Notes under the pieces: generated by a model
Seen by the model: the letters and a program-made list of their open reading frames with translations, nothing else
Database searches by the model: none
What the model was told of the DNA's origin: nothing
Part shown: positions 24,401 through 38,800 of the stretch, piece by piece
Layout of the letters: each line of letters opens with the position of its first letter
Position numbering within the stretch: the first letter of the stretch is position 1
Program-made: the position numbers and the translations under genes
NCBI GenBank assembly: GCA_040954595.2
Contig: CM082598.2
Location: forward strand, 1,860,001 to 1,924,000
Source of the DNA: Balanoglossus misakiensis
Taxonomy: Eukaryota > Hemichordata
Length of the DNA: 64,000 nucleotides
Direction of reading: 5' to 3'

Positions 24401-27400
24401 CTGGTGCTGCGTCTACAAAAACGACACCCAGTACCACTGATTTTGTCTCGGGCTTGACACCGGGGGCGCTGTACACAATCAGCGTCTCGTATAGAGTCAA
24501 TGATGGTGATGCGCCGACTGTTTTGTACGCGACTACAGTTCGCATGAGTGAGTAAATACATTGACATTAATGGCTTTTGACAAGTATCCAGGGAGATGGG
24601 GGGACTTTCATTCCATTTTTCATTCACCTTCATCGCCGTGATTATCAACTGAAACATGAATGTACAATTATTTCATAGAACACGTATGTGAAATCCAAGT
24701 TTTTACTGATACAGGCGTGGGCAAGTTCAGTACGACACTTGCTACAGAAAGTTGTCACTATTCAGACGAAGTTCTTTTCAAGCTCTGTTTGGTCCAAACT
24801 TCCAGATAATCTTTTTTTTTCAAAATCATAAAAATATCCATTCCAAAGGGAACTTGACACAGTTTTTAAAACACTTTAAAATTGCAATTTTTGTATAAAT
24901 CACTATAATTTGTGCACTGCTATGCTTTGTTGATATTTTTCACCAGAATTATCAATTTAACTGCACAGTTACATTTGCAGGAAAACAAAACACCCTCCAT
25001 GTAGTTATCCTGTCAATTATCAAAGTCATAAAGTACACCCCTAAAAGTGTATATTTTTTAAAGCTCAGATATAATGGAACTCAATTGTGTAATTGAGACT
25101 ACATGTATGTTACGCCGCATACAACACGGCCCACATTACCCTGTCCCATCTAACACAGCCATCATTTCATCTTCCACACAGTACCCAACCCGCCGTCTAG
25201 TTTAACAGTCAGCAGTGTCGATGGCAACAGCATCACTATCGAGTTCACCCCACCTTCATCTGGTCAGTTTGATTCCTACAAACTAACGACAACATCTGGA
25301 GGTGTAGAATCATCCCCCGTGACTATCAACAGTGGCGCGACAACGTACACAATTGAGGGCTTGACGACGAACACAGAGTATACCATCAACTTGTATACTG
25401 TCAGCGGCAGTGGGGATCGGAGAGAAGAAAGTTCTGCTGCCACGACAACAGGAACTCCGGGTAAGTGAATTCTGAATGGAGCCTCGCTTGCAGTATGGAT
25501 CAATGTTTCAATAGCCAATCATAGTGCCAGAGAGTGTTTTATTAGCCAATCATTGCAACAGAGAATGGGTCAGTAGCCAATCGTTGCATCAGAAAGTGTT
25601 TCGGTAGCCAATCATTGCGTCAGAGAATTTTTAAATAGCCAGAGTTTGAAGTTCATATTTTATGTACAACCACTTACATCATTGTTTTCATTTATACCAT
25701 TTAAGTGCGTTTAAGAATATAAAATATATATTGTTGCCATTGTTTTTTTCTCTGCAGTTACATTTCAACTGACAGTTGTGACTGCGATCTCGAATTTACT
25801 GATCGTCGAGTGGGAACAACCACCAGGAACGTTCGACAGCGTTGCGGTAACTTATACCCCCGACCAAGGAACACCGACAGATGCAAGCATCATAACAGGA
25901 ACTAATCAAGCCCTGGCTGGAGATCTCACAGCCGGTACTGCATACGTGTTCAAACTCTACACTGTTGCAGGCGGTATAAGGAGTGAGATAGTCAGCCAGG
26001 TCATCTACACCGGTATGTACAGTTTCCTATTTTACCAATCTAATTTAACATAGCCCAAAGTCTGTCCAAAGTGTGAAATGCGAATGCGTATTTTTCATTT
26101 TCCCATGGTGGTGGCTATATTCCTTTGCGGCAAAGCTTTATTATTTATCTGGTTAAAACTTGCATATGCACTCATACTTAGGGTTTATAATACCTGTATA
26201 AACTTCAGTCCATAAATCTGTATGGGCTAAAATTAATACAGTTTGAAAATAAATTTCATGATAATTTCCCAAAAATTGCAGCTCATGGAGCTAAGAGATG
26301 TTGATCATGGTTTTCTTAAATATATGCATGGCCAATTGAGTGAAATCCTTGTGTTACTGTCACCTAGCAACAGCATCTTTTATAAAGTCATCCCGGTAAT
26401 TTCTTTCAGTTCCTTTGAACCCGACATCTGCGGGGACACCAACAGTCACAGCCAATACCCTCACAACGGCATGGACCACACCCAGTGGCAATCGTGACCA
26501 TTACAGAGTCACCTACTCTCCAGCCAACGGTCTGACTCCGGCCACCAACCAGGTGTCCAGCGATGCGACCCAGTTCACGTTAGAAGGATTGGATCCAGGC
26601 ATCGAATACACAGTTGAGGTCATCGCTGTAGCCGGCGACCAAGAAAGCGATCCTTTATCGTTTACAGCAACGACATGTAAGTTAAACCTCTTTGTGTTTT
26701 GTTGTTACCATAGAAATCAAAAGTGGTCTAGTATAACTTTCATATAAAAATGTTGACAGGCCCATATGAGTATTATTGTGTTTATTATGGAAATTACCAG
26801 CACATCATTTATTCTAACTTTCTTAAAACAAATATAGTTGGCTGAATAATGTCAAATTTTCATATGTCATTGTACTGGTATGCACGTCTAGCTCCTGTTT
26901 GTATTAAAAGCACTTTTCTGGCAAGTAGCTTGGTACACAACTTTTTTCACATTTTATTTTTGTGTGGTACAGCATTACAGTTTGCCCCCAAAACTATTTT
27001 CTGATATGCACTTTCATTTGCTAAACATGGCAGAAATTCTGTATTTTTTGAGCTAATATTATGAATTTTCTATATTTTCCCCTTCAGCACCCGGTCCTCC
27101 CGGTGGTATCAACTTGAAAGAAGTCACAGGGACATCGATCCGAATATCCTTCAATGAGTACCCAGCTGCTTTCTCTTACGTAGTCGCCATTTATCCGGCT
27201 GATGATGCGAGTGTAACTTACTCTACATTCAGTCAGCAACACACGTTTGTGAACTTGACCCAGGGACAGGAGTACACTGTAACCGTGACTGCTCTTGTGT
27301 CCGGGTCAACCCCAGAGTCGTCTATAGTTGTCAGAACAGGTATGTCATCATTGTTTATTGTGTTGTCATTCAGAGAGCATTTTCACTGGCAATAATGTAT

Positions 27401-30400
27401 AAAACAGATAGCCAAAGGTTATAAGAGTTAAAGGTATACGGTCACCTGTGAAAAATTAGCTATAGTTACCATGGCAAATTGAGATCTAACCAATCACAGA
27501 TTTTCAGTGGGTGGCGCATGCGATAAAAAGAGCGCCACTGTATGTTCTTTAGAACGCCCAAATACTCCATTTCAGCCATATATGGGTGTATGTAAATCGG
27601 AGGTGACTGTATACCTTTAACTGGGGCTCGTATACTAAAATGAACCTGATATATTTTCACTCAGAACTGAGTCAGCCCGGACCAATCAATGCCACAGAGA
27701 TAACGCCTAATAGTGTCAGCGTAGAGTGGACGTCTGGAGAAGGAGTCTTTGAGAACTATGAAGTCAGTATTGAACTTCAGGATGGCACTCTTGTGGACAA
27801 CGTCACTTTGAATTCGACGGATGAGATGTCGGCGATGTTCGAGGACCTGCAGCCAGAGACTACGTACACTGTCACTGTCATCGTGACGGCAGGTTCCGGA
27901 AACGACAAAGACGTCAGCCAACCGCAGCAGCTCGAGGTCACCACATGTAAGTACCTTTCACCACCATGGTTCAGTCCAAAACCCATTGTTTTCTATGGTT
28001 AGGTTGGACCTCTACAGAGAGAACTGGGGGTGAAAGGGTTGATTCTAGCATAACACTTCTAACAATACTGTTTGGTCAACTTGTGGATATCACAGCATTA
28101 AATAATCAGAAAAGAACGTACAATTTTTCACCACTGTTGTTTTAAAATACTCCATGCAATTTTTGGGCAGGTGATTACTATGCGGTTTGTTTCTTCCTTG
28201 ATAAGTGACCATTGAATATTTGTGACTTTCAATATAAGAGGCATGTAATAAAGTTTTCTTTCTTCCCTTTTTGCTCCCAGTACCAACTGTTCTGTCTGTA
28301 CAGACCATTGGCGAAGACTTTCTCCTGGTGCAGTGGTCTGCTCAGGGCGGTGATGTTGCCAGCTACAAGCTGACCTACGCACCTGCAGATGGCGACTTGC
28401 CCTCACCAATCAACATTAATTTGGGAACCGAGTTTAAACTCCTCAACGCTCTAACGCCCGGACAGGAATACACCCTGACTTTGTTCACTGTGGCATCGAA
28501 TGGTCAAGAGACAGAGAAAGGGTCGATTATGCAACGGACAAGTGAGTGTGCATGTTCAATGATTCGAACTGCTGAGACAAAAACTATACTGGATATGGAT
28601 TCTCAAGTTCTGGTATTTCTTGGGAATTACTCATATTTCTAATGCAAAACCATTCATATATGAACACATCAACCTTATGGTCCGTGATGATGCTTATAAA
28701 ACTGACTAATCGCTTATTAATTTTTTTCTTCAGAGCCAAAAATACCAGGTGAATTAACCCACCAACAAGGTGCTACTATCACAGAAATATTGATCAGTTG
28801 GACAGCTCAGAGCCAAGCAGGTGTATTCGATGACTATATCGTCAGGTACAGTCCAGCCGATGGACTCACATTGTCGGAAGTCAGAGTGGATCCAAGCACA
28901 ACTGAGCTGCTTTTGGAAGGTCTGACGCCAGCCACCACTTACGATGTGTCTGTCGTGACTATCAGTGGAATGTTAGAAAGTACAGCTGAAACTTTGCAAT
29001 TATCAACAAGTAAGTTTATCTCCCGTTTGAAAATAAAAGAACACTGGATTCCACAATGTGAAGGAAATTGTGAGGAACAGTGTGCCCTCTAAGCTCATAT
29101 GATGCGTCACAGTCTCAACAAACTCACTCGTAACTCAAGAAAATTATCCACAATACATGCAAAGGGCTGACCCAGAGAAAGTTTTAGAAATCCTCAAATT
29201 GACTCAAAGCTTTTTAAAATTAAGTTTGCTAGAGGGCACACAAGTTTGGAGACAAAAGTTACATGGCTTAATTTTAGGGAAAAGAAATATGTTCTTTTGG
29301 AACAAATACTACATTTTCTGAGCATGACTTCATCATTTAAGCAACTTTAATTGCATTATCAATGGCTTGAGTACACAGACACCAGATACATGTTAATTTT
29401 TTTCTTTCTTGTCACCAGTGGCTGCTGGTCAGTTTGAAGCCTATATCATCGAAGTGACCACAACATCTGTGTGGCTGAAGTGGAGCCCAGCACAGGGTAG
29501 CTTCACCAGTTACACAGTTAGGACTCTCGGTGCTGGCTTGATTGAAGATACTGTCTCAGCAAGCACCCGGTCGCACATTGTTGATAACCTAACCCCTGGT
29601 ACCAGATACACGTTTTTCTTGTCTGCTGATGGAGCTACGGACTCCTCCACAAATGTCCAGTATACAAGTAAGTAACCTCCATCAATTTAGGTGGCATGCG
29701 CCCGAAAATCAGTCTTAAACTTTTCTCATTTTGTGCTCAAGGCAACTTTAGATTATTCTATTTTAAAAATTGAGAATTAAAAAAAACAAGGTCACCTTGC
29801 AAAATTTTGAGCAACTTTTGTAATTTTATTTTCTTCAAGGACCCAACGCCCCCGGTAGTGTCACACCAGGAGTGCCATCTGCTAGTGGAGTAACGATCGT
29901 TTGGGCTGAACCAACGGGTAGCTATGACGATTATGAAGTGACCATCACCAAATCAGAGGATGACTCTGTCGTATCCGTGGAAACCGTCCCCAAGGGAACA
30001 ACATCCTTAGTCATTGCGAATTTGCTACCAGAAACAGGGTACACAGCAGAAGTTGTGTCTGTCGTCGGTACGGGCCAGGAGAAGACATTAAGTGATATTG
30101 TTACTGCAACCTTCACTACTGGTGAGTTTGATGCGAAATATGAACATTTTTGACACCACTGGTAATTAAGCGCCTAAGTGTCAGCCAAGAGTATTGTCAA
30201 CAAACCAGCGAAAAATTTGAAAATGTTTTATCGAAAATTTTCATAAATATTTGTTCCACATTAATCCACAGAGTGTCAATCATGAATATCAGTTAGAGAA
30301 AATATTTTCTTTAAAATATTCTGTTGTTCTTTCGCAGATCGATCCAAAGTCAACATCATTGCATACAACGACACATCTCTCTCGCTTGTCTGGGAGTTGC

Positions 30401-32814
30401 CATCACCGGTCCCAGAATCCATCAAAATCACCTTGGATCCAGCAGACGGCATGCCGAGTTCACCAATCACCCTGACCAATAATGAGACATCTGAGAATAT
30501 TGTGGCCTTGACACCTGGTCAAGAGTATACAGCTGTGATCCTGGCTGTGCAGGCAGATTCGTCTGAAGTGGAGATTGGTCGTGCCGTTCAAAGACTATGT
30601 AAGTATTTCTTGGCTGTACTATTGAAGCCACTAAACAATACTGTAAAACATGGGCCATCCCAAGCAGACAGGGGTCTTATGGGAGCGCGATACTTATGAC
30701 CATAAGACCCCTTTATGCTTGGGATGGCCCTCATGTCTTTTTAGCTAGCATGTTATTTAAGCTAATTTAGCTGGGTGTGTGAATTCGCTAATTTAAGATG
30801 CTTCTAATTTAAACTTTTCTCTATATTTACCATGGTTAAGCGTTTTGATCAGTGACCGTTGAACCCTTACAAAAATCATTCTAAAGATGTCTATAGAATT
30901 ATGTAGCATCAAAATCTTTAGAATGCTATAGAACTCTTTTGACCATTTTTTGAAAGGGAAATTATTGTCATATTCGTTAAAAGATGGAAGAATTTCACAG
31001 CGCATTGTTTTCTTGTTTCTTTGTAGTGCCCACTGCTCCGACAAATCTCATGATGACATCAAAGACAACCAGTACAATAGACTTCAGCTGGGATTACAGC
31101 CCTGGGGATGAAGACATCTACGATGGTTTTGAAATTGAATATGCTCCCGTCTATGGGCAGATGGAGTCACCAATCTTCCGGGAAAAATATCTGCCACATA
31201 GTCTTTCATTGACTGGGTTGTACCCGTCGACAACCTATAACATTAGCGTGTATGCTGTTGCTGGACTTGGCGCTCGGCCGAAGAGAAGTGAGGACCTCAC
31301 GATTGAAGTGACCACAGGTAAGAAGAGGGTTTAATATCTCCTTACAAAATCATTCTATAGATATGTATAGCCTACTGAATTTCTATAGAAGTTTATGGAA
31401 TTTTTATGGACATCTGTAGATTTCTCTGCAGTGATGAACCCTTTTTCTATAGAAGCATCAAAATCTATAGAATGCTAAGAATACGAGAGAGCATTTGTAA
31501 GGGAATAGGCCAACTCTGGATTTAAATGACTCACACAGGCTCTAGCTCATTTGCTTTGACTGTCGATAATCTTCCGGTACACACAGTGGACAAAGCACGT
31601 CTGCAAAGCATTTTCGGAACAAATAGCCTTGTGTCTTCGTGACATTGAAGGTACTGTTTTCATCTGGGATTTTTTTGTTATATTGCAGATGCGGCTTCAC
31701 CTGGTGAGCTCATCATCAGAGAAGTGACAATGGACTCCATTCACGTGAACTGGATCGCACACGCCGATGCGCAGGGTTACAACCTGGAAATACTCGAGAC
31801 CGGCTCCGGCAATAGTTTACAGAACATTTTCTATGCAGCGTCCGGCGACAAGGAACACACATTTGTCAACCTTACACCAGGGCAACTGTACACCATAACA
31901 ATTGCCATTTTGGGCACGGGGTTGGAGCCATCAGTAGAGCAAAGAACATGTAAGTATAACCCCTCCATTGATAATAAAGAAAATACAGTCAAACCTTTGT
32001 TAGTGGCCACCTCTATATAGTGGTCACCTCTGGATAGTGGCCACTTTGATACAGTCCCTGTGCAATTCACATGTGCATTAATTAACATCTATATAAAGGC
32101 CACCTGTCTATAAAGGCCAGTTTAGGAAAGTCCCTTGATTGGCCACTATAGACAAGTTCGACTGTACCAAAAGTGGTAATTTGACCCAGTCGGTTCTGAC
32201 CACTTCATAAAAACATTTGTAGACAGATGATGTATATCTACGAATGCAAAATATTATCCATCAACACGAGACAATAAAATGTGGGTAAATTTAATAATTG
32301 CAGATCCGATGAGGCCAGGTATTATCTACGTTGGTGGTATAACCGCGACGTCTATCACCATCGCGTGGGATCCATCTGCAAGTGGCGTCACTGACGGTTA
32401 CGAAGTAGCGTACTATCCCTCAGAGGGGAGTCCCTCATCTCCTGTGTTCTACGCTGCGGATGATGAGCAGCTACTCGTCATGACGATGCTGCGTCCGGAG
32501 ACAACGTTCAACATACTCATTGTGTCTGTCGCTGGAAGTGGTAGCAACCGTATGATCAGTCGGTCACGAGCGACAACTCAGAGAACAGGTACGCGCAATT
32601 ATGCAAATGTGTTGTTTTTAATGACTGCATATATGTATGTATGTTTGAGTATGTATGTATGGCCATTTACTCTCCTGATGAGTGAGTCCAGTGACTCACG
32701 AAACAACGTTGTAGAGATTATACCACCTTTCGTTTCTCCTACTACCCTACTTTATGTATGTATGTACGATGTATGTACGATGTATGTGTGTATGTATGTA
32801 TGTATGTATGTATG

Positions 32815-32847
<33 letters not shown>

Positions 32848-35800
32848 TTACTCTTATGTACGTACCTGTATGTATGTATATGTAAATATTTTCAGAACCA
32901 CTTTTGACTTTCCAGAACACACACAGTTGTACTTACACAATGAACATTGCATTTATTTTCAGGTTCCCTGACTGCTCTGGAGATAATCATCAGAAGGTAC
33001 ACGTCGACCGAAATTGACATCATGTGGGGCCGTGGAGAGGACGATGGAGGCGTCTACTTGGTTGCAATTGAAGAAAACAGTGGCAGCAATGGTCCTGATA
33101 CGCAGCCAATATCACCCAGTGATCCATTGGAGATGTATTTCACTGGTCTCAGACCAGGTGCACTTTACGATATCACAATTACACTGACCGTTGGGGCTTC
33201 GTCGACAGAGGGAACTGTTTCAAGACGAACAAGTGAGTTTAAAAATCTGGCAAATATTTTTTTTAGAGTGACTGGGTGAAGACCAAGTGTTGTGTTGGGC
33301 AACATGTTGCTACTGATAATGATATGTAAATATTACAGTAAAATTAATAAGTGTATGTATGTGACATTAAAAATATTCTCCGGACAATTTGTTTAAGATT
33401 TCTCCCACTGTGTGGTAAAAGTTTAAGTGATACAGTCATCTTAGAAGATGGTCACTATTTTTATCTGGAAGAAGTATGATACATGGTGATTATGGTGGAA
33501 TCGTGTGATTGGTGTAAGAATAATATGTCAGGCTGAATTTTCATTCATATTCTCTTCTTTTTAAGTTCCCCTGGCTCCCGAGTCTGTGATGTCAGCATCT
33601 GAAACAGTGTCAACTCTACTCGTAACCTGGATACCGCCAGAGAACACAACCTTCGACAAGTACATTCTGACCCACAACCCCGCCGATGGTATGATTGCGT
33701 CTCCTATTGAACTGGAGGCAGATCAGACATCACTGGAATTGACAGGACTCTCACCCAATCAGGATTACGATCTGTCTATCTATGTTGAATCAGGCGCAGG
33801 TGATGACCTGACAACTAGCGATGTTGCTACTGGTAACGCCACCACAGGTGAGTCATAATCTGACATTATACACCCATTTAGAATGATGAAATCATGTTCT
33901 TTCAGGTGTTATTGGCCAAGTTTTACATGTTGTCTTTTTCTCATGTTTGTCTGTACATTATACAATTATTTCAGATACATGTATTTAACTGTAAAAATCT
34001 TTACTGAATGATACGTTTCTGATCTTGTAACAATGCAGTCAGCAATGTAAAGTTCAAAGTCAAATTTCTGATTTTTGTTTCATGTTCACAGTTGCTGCGG
34101 ACCCAGGCGAAGTGGTCGTCAAATCACTGGACAGCACGTCCATCGATATCACCTGGGGAGAAGCCGATCCTGGCACGATTTTCTCTGGATTCCTGGTCAG
34201 AATCGAACCGGCTGACGCGGCATCCAGTGTGGTCTGGAAGCTGCCCTCGGATGAGCGAAGAGTTCTCTTCGATACCCTTGTTCCCGGTCAGGGGTACACT
34301 ATATACATCCAACTGCAGGGTGCAAACATTGAAACCAATATAACTCGACATACAGGTAAGAATTACCCTAATTCAGCTGAATTAAAAATTCAGTAATCAG
34401 TGTTTTCCTCAGGAACTTTAAGCATATTGGCCCTGCTACGCTTACACTATACACTAGACTGGTTTATGTTTTTTCTAATTATATTTTCAACTTCCTTTAT
34501 TGAATGAATAAAATGTGTATATTAAAGTATTCAAAATATACATGAATTGCATCTGCCCATCCACTCCTAAAAGTATGCCTGGGCAATTGGTGGATTAACT
34601 GTGAAATATCACACATCACACACTAATCACATATCTTTTGTTTATCATTTTTTTATCTAGTACCCTTACCTGTTGAGAGCTTGACAATCATTACAATAGA
34701 TTCCACCAGCCTACTGGCAAACTGGGCAGCCCCAGAAGGTGTAGTCCAGAGATATGAGGTCTTTTTAGTTGCGGATGATGGTAGCCGGTCGTTAGCAGGA
34801 GCAGCAAACGGCGATGAGAACACATTCACCATCAGTGGTCTGAACCCTGGAACCATGTACACCGTTGATGTGGAAAGTGCTGTTGGTAGAGGGTCAGGGA
34901 AGATGGTTAGTGAGGTCAGGACCGCGACAGGAACAACATGTAAGTACTATAATTATAGTAATCAAGTTTATAGCACTAATTGCAACATTATGCTTAATGA
35001 AATGGCAGTTCAAAAAGTGGACAAATTCTTTATACATCTTAAAGGTGTACTGTCACCTATGGAAAATTAGCTGTAGTTACCATGACAAATTGAGATCTTG
35101 CCAATCACAGATTTTCAGTGGCGGTTCACGTGAAAAAAGAGCGACGCCATATGTTCTTTAGAATGCTCAAATACACCATTACAGCCATACATGGGCATCT
35201 GCAAATTGGAGGTGACTTTATACCTTCAAAGTATTGCCATGCTATGCAGCCCATGCAAGTATAATTTCACGGATCAAGTTTTTGTCTCACCCACACAGCC
35301 GAAGTCGAGTCCGGCATAGTGGTTGTTAAGTCCGTCACCAAGAACACCATTGATATCATCTGGAATACCGACTTGGATTCGGATCCGGATGCGCAGAATT
35401 TCTTCCTGGTGGACTTGACTCCATCCGATGGCAACTCGTATCCACAGGCTGTTGGTGAGCCTGTCAGCAGCTATGTGGAATTCCAATTCCCTGGTCTGAC
35501 ATCAGGTAGACTTTACACGATCACCATCACAGCAGGTGAAAATTCCATCTCTGCGGATGTATACACAAGTAAGTAAGATGCATCTTATTCAACTAATTTC
35601 AACTACCTCGATAGACTTTGCATATATGGGGTTAATATTATGATAGCTGCAATTATTTAGCTTGACTGTGTGATAAGTATCTTTTTTTGGGGGGGGGAGA
35701 AATCTGGGTGTTAATCATCTTGTTTTCATAAAAAAATTACTACTTGAAATTTTCTCCATTAACACAGAGATTGGCAAATCTGAATGTTGTTGTCGTTTGC

Positions 35801-38800
35801 TTTATAGTTCCTGCTGCACCAACATCACTGCAAGCCATCGCCATGACTACCACAACCTTAACTCTGGACTGGACAGCGGCAACGGGAGACAGCGATGGTT
35901 ACATCATTTCCTACACTGACGGCGATAACTCGGAAGTCCAGGCCGGAACTGTTGCCAGTGACACCACAACATTCCTGTTGGAAGGCCTGGAACCCCGGAC
36001 TACCTACACCTACCAGGTCATCACATACGTCGGAAGTAACCCACAAGTTTTGAGCGACGCGGCGTCAAACTCTGCTACCACAGGTTTGTTAGTTTCTGAT
36101 TTCTGTTGTGTTGTGTGAAAGTGCATCCTCCATTTTAAAGAGACAAAGTCTCTCTCCAGCTGCCCCTTTTTCATTAATTATGTTTTATACAAGACACTGT
36201 TTATGTTAATGTACATGTGGATATATAGTGAATCAACGTTCAACCACACAAAACTTCCATCCCACTTGTATGATATGAGAGTAAAAACTCGCCCGAAATG
36301 AATTAATGGTAAAGAACGATTATTCATTTTGGCGATTTTTTTCACTCTCCTGTCTATAGGAGGGATGGAAGTTGTGTGTGGTTGAACGTTCATTCACTAT
36401 ATATCCACATGTAGAATAACAAACGGCGTCTTGTATCAAACATAATTAATGGAAAAAGGCCAGCGAGAGAGAGACCTTGTCCCTTTAAGTTTCATATATA
36501 ATATATGCTCCAAATCTGTACCTAACTTTATTTTCATTTTGCTTCAACAGATCCGGTTCCGTCCGACACTGTGGTCATCCAGTTGGTCAACACAGACACC
36601 ATCGAAATCCTGTGGGCGGAAGTGATCGACCCAACAGCTAACGGCTACTTAGTGTCCCTAGACCCAGCCGATGGTGGAAATCCGTCCGATACCAGACCAG
36701 ACTATATCGCCAAGGACCCATCAAGCACAAGTGTCAAATATACCTTTGATAACTTGATACCGGGAAGACTCTACACCATTCAAGTGCAGATATCTGGACC
36801 AAATACTGTCATAACACAGTCACAGAGAACATGTAAGAGCTACTGACTGTTATTCTGGAGGGGGGGTGGGGTGAAAGCAGTTTGGGACCGTCATTACTGC
36901 AAAATTTATTTGGAGATTTTCATTCAAAAGAGAATCACATGGTTACTGAATATAATAATGTTAAAATACAAATGTCAGATTAACTGAAAGTTACACAGAG
37001 TGTTTTTTCAGGAGTGACATTTTCAATTACCGCAATATCAATGTATGGTGATCATGGTACGTCTCTGAGATTTGCAATAGATGTATAGAAGAAACTGAAG
37101 TTATTTTTTGTTTACTGATGAAAAACCTTCTTGTTTTGACAGCGCCCAACCCGATCGGCAGCTTCTATCCCGGGCAGACCACCGCCACAAGCATCAGTGT
37201 TTTCTGGGACACTGTTAGTTCTGGAGAAATCGACGCTTATCAGGTGACGTACGAACCGGCCGATGGCAGAACTGAGTCGCCCAAAGTGATACCTGTCAAT
37301 GGTGAATTAGGAGGTGTCACCATTGAAGGGCTAAGTCCGGATACGCGGTACACAATCACCGTGGTTACACTCTCTGGGAGTGGCGCCGATGGCACAGTTG
37401 GTGCTTCCAGACAGTACAACCAACGAACTGGTGAGTGTGTTTATTTTTGCATCTGAGCTGCCTATCATGAAAGATTTTGGCACTCAAAAGTTGATCACGG
37501 AGACGATGGACATTATGGGACATTATGTAATTTCAGTGTGATGTATACCTGTAAGGTTGCCTTGTGTCGGCAATGTTTCTTGATTTCTTGGACATTTTTT
37601 AAACAAAAGATGTTTTTTTTTTCAACAGTGGCTGCGGATCCTGCTGAAGTAATCATCAAGACTGTGGATTCTACCAGTTTGACTCTGACCTGGGGCGTCG
37701 TCGCCGACAACCAGGTCGGTTACATCGTACGTATCGACCCAGCGCCGACAAATACGGCTGTGTCACCACAGCAAGTCTTCCGGGCGATCACAGATGAACG
37801 ATTGGTCGGATTCTCCACTCTGGTTCCCGGTCAGCTGTACACACTGACAGTCTCTGTGCAAGGCCAGGACCTTTCGACGACCGCCCAGCAGAGGACAAGT
37901 GAGTCAATTTTGACATCTATGCGCAAAATGCTCTTCTGAGAAAATACATGTACTTTTTATCTTCAATGTCGAATGCTTATTTCAGTTTTGCAGCGATCTA
38001 TTTATGTCCTTGTTATGGTGATTTGTCTCTGCCTTGAAAACAGTAACTGAACTCTAATCATGATTTTTTTTTTGATTGACTGCAGTTCCCACTGCGCCAG
38101 GCAATGTGACTGTGTCTGATACATCTGCTGTGTCTTTGAACGTCACGTGGGAACCAGCGAGTGACATATTTGATCTCTACGAGATTGTCTACACCAGTTC
38201 GTCTGACCAGGAGTTGGTCAGTGCGGGTACCGTGCCTGGCGACCAGCTCTTCCTTCTCATTGACGGACTGAGTCCCAACTCTGAGTACACGTTACAGGTG
38301 TTTACTGTCAGTGGATTGGACGCAACTGCTGAGGAGAGTGAACCCTCTATGGCTGTAGCATCAACAGGTAAAGTTGCCCCTGTGTGGTCATGTGGTTTTG
38401 GTGATACACAACATTGAATGCCAGTGAGAATTTAACCTGGGTGGAAGGTAGTTTTTCAGACTGGCAAATATTTTCTGAATAATAATATCTTTCTGTGCCA
38501 TGGATTAATTTGAGTCACCTCTGCTAATTACAGATGCAATCCCAGCTGACGAACTCCTGATCCAGTCGTACACATCAACTTCCATCGATGTCTTGTGGGC
38601 TGAAAGAACAGGGATCGAAGTTAACGGCTACCTCATCAGCATTGACCCTGCAGACGGAGGAAACCCATCACCAACTAGTCAACAGTTCTTGCAGAAGGAG
38701 GTCTACCGGTATACGTTTGATGATCTCGTAGCGGGAAGAGATTACACCATTAAAGTGGAAGTGATGGGAAGGAGTGAGGAAATTGTAGCCAATCAAAGAA

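Noticed and set aside
32279-32845. 188-codon frame that extends FN3 exon 15 into a Met-Tyr-Val-Cys repeat
   Set aside because: The extension is the TATG microsatellite read as codons; the donor site at 32589 ends the exon.
32633-32878. CRISPR-like repeat array
   Set aside because: The unit is a 4-bp microsatellite without spacers and the genome is eukaryotic.
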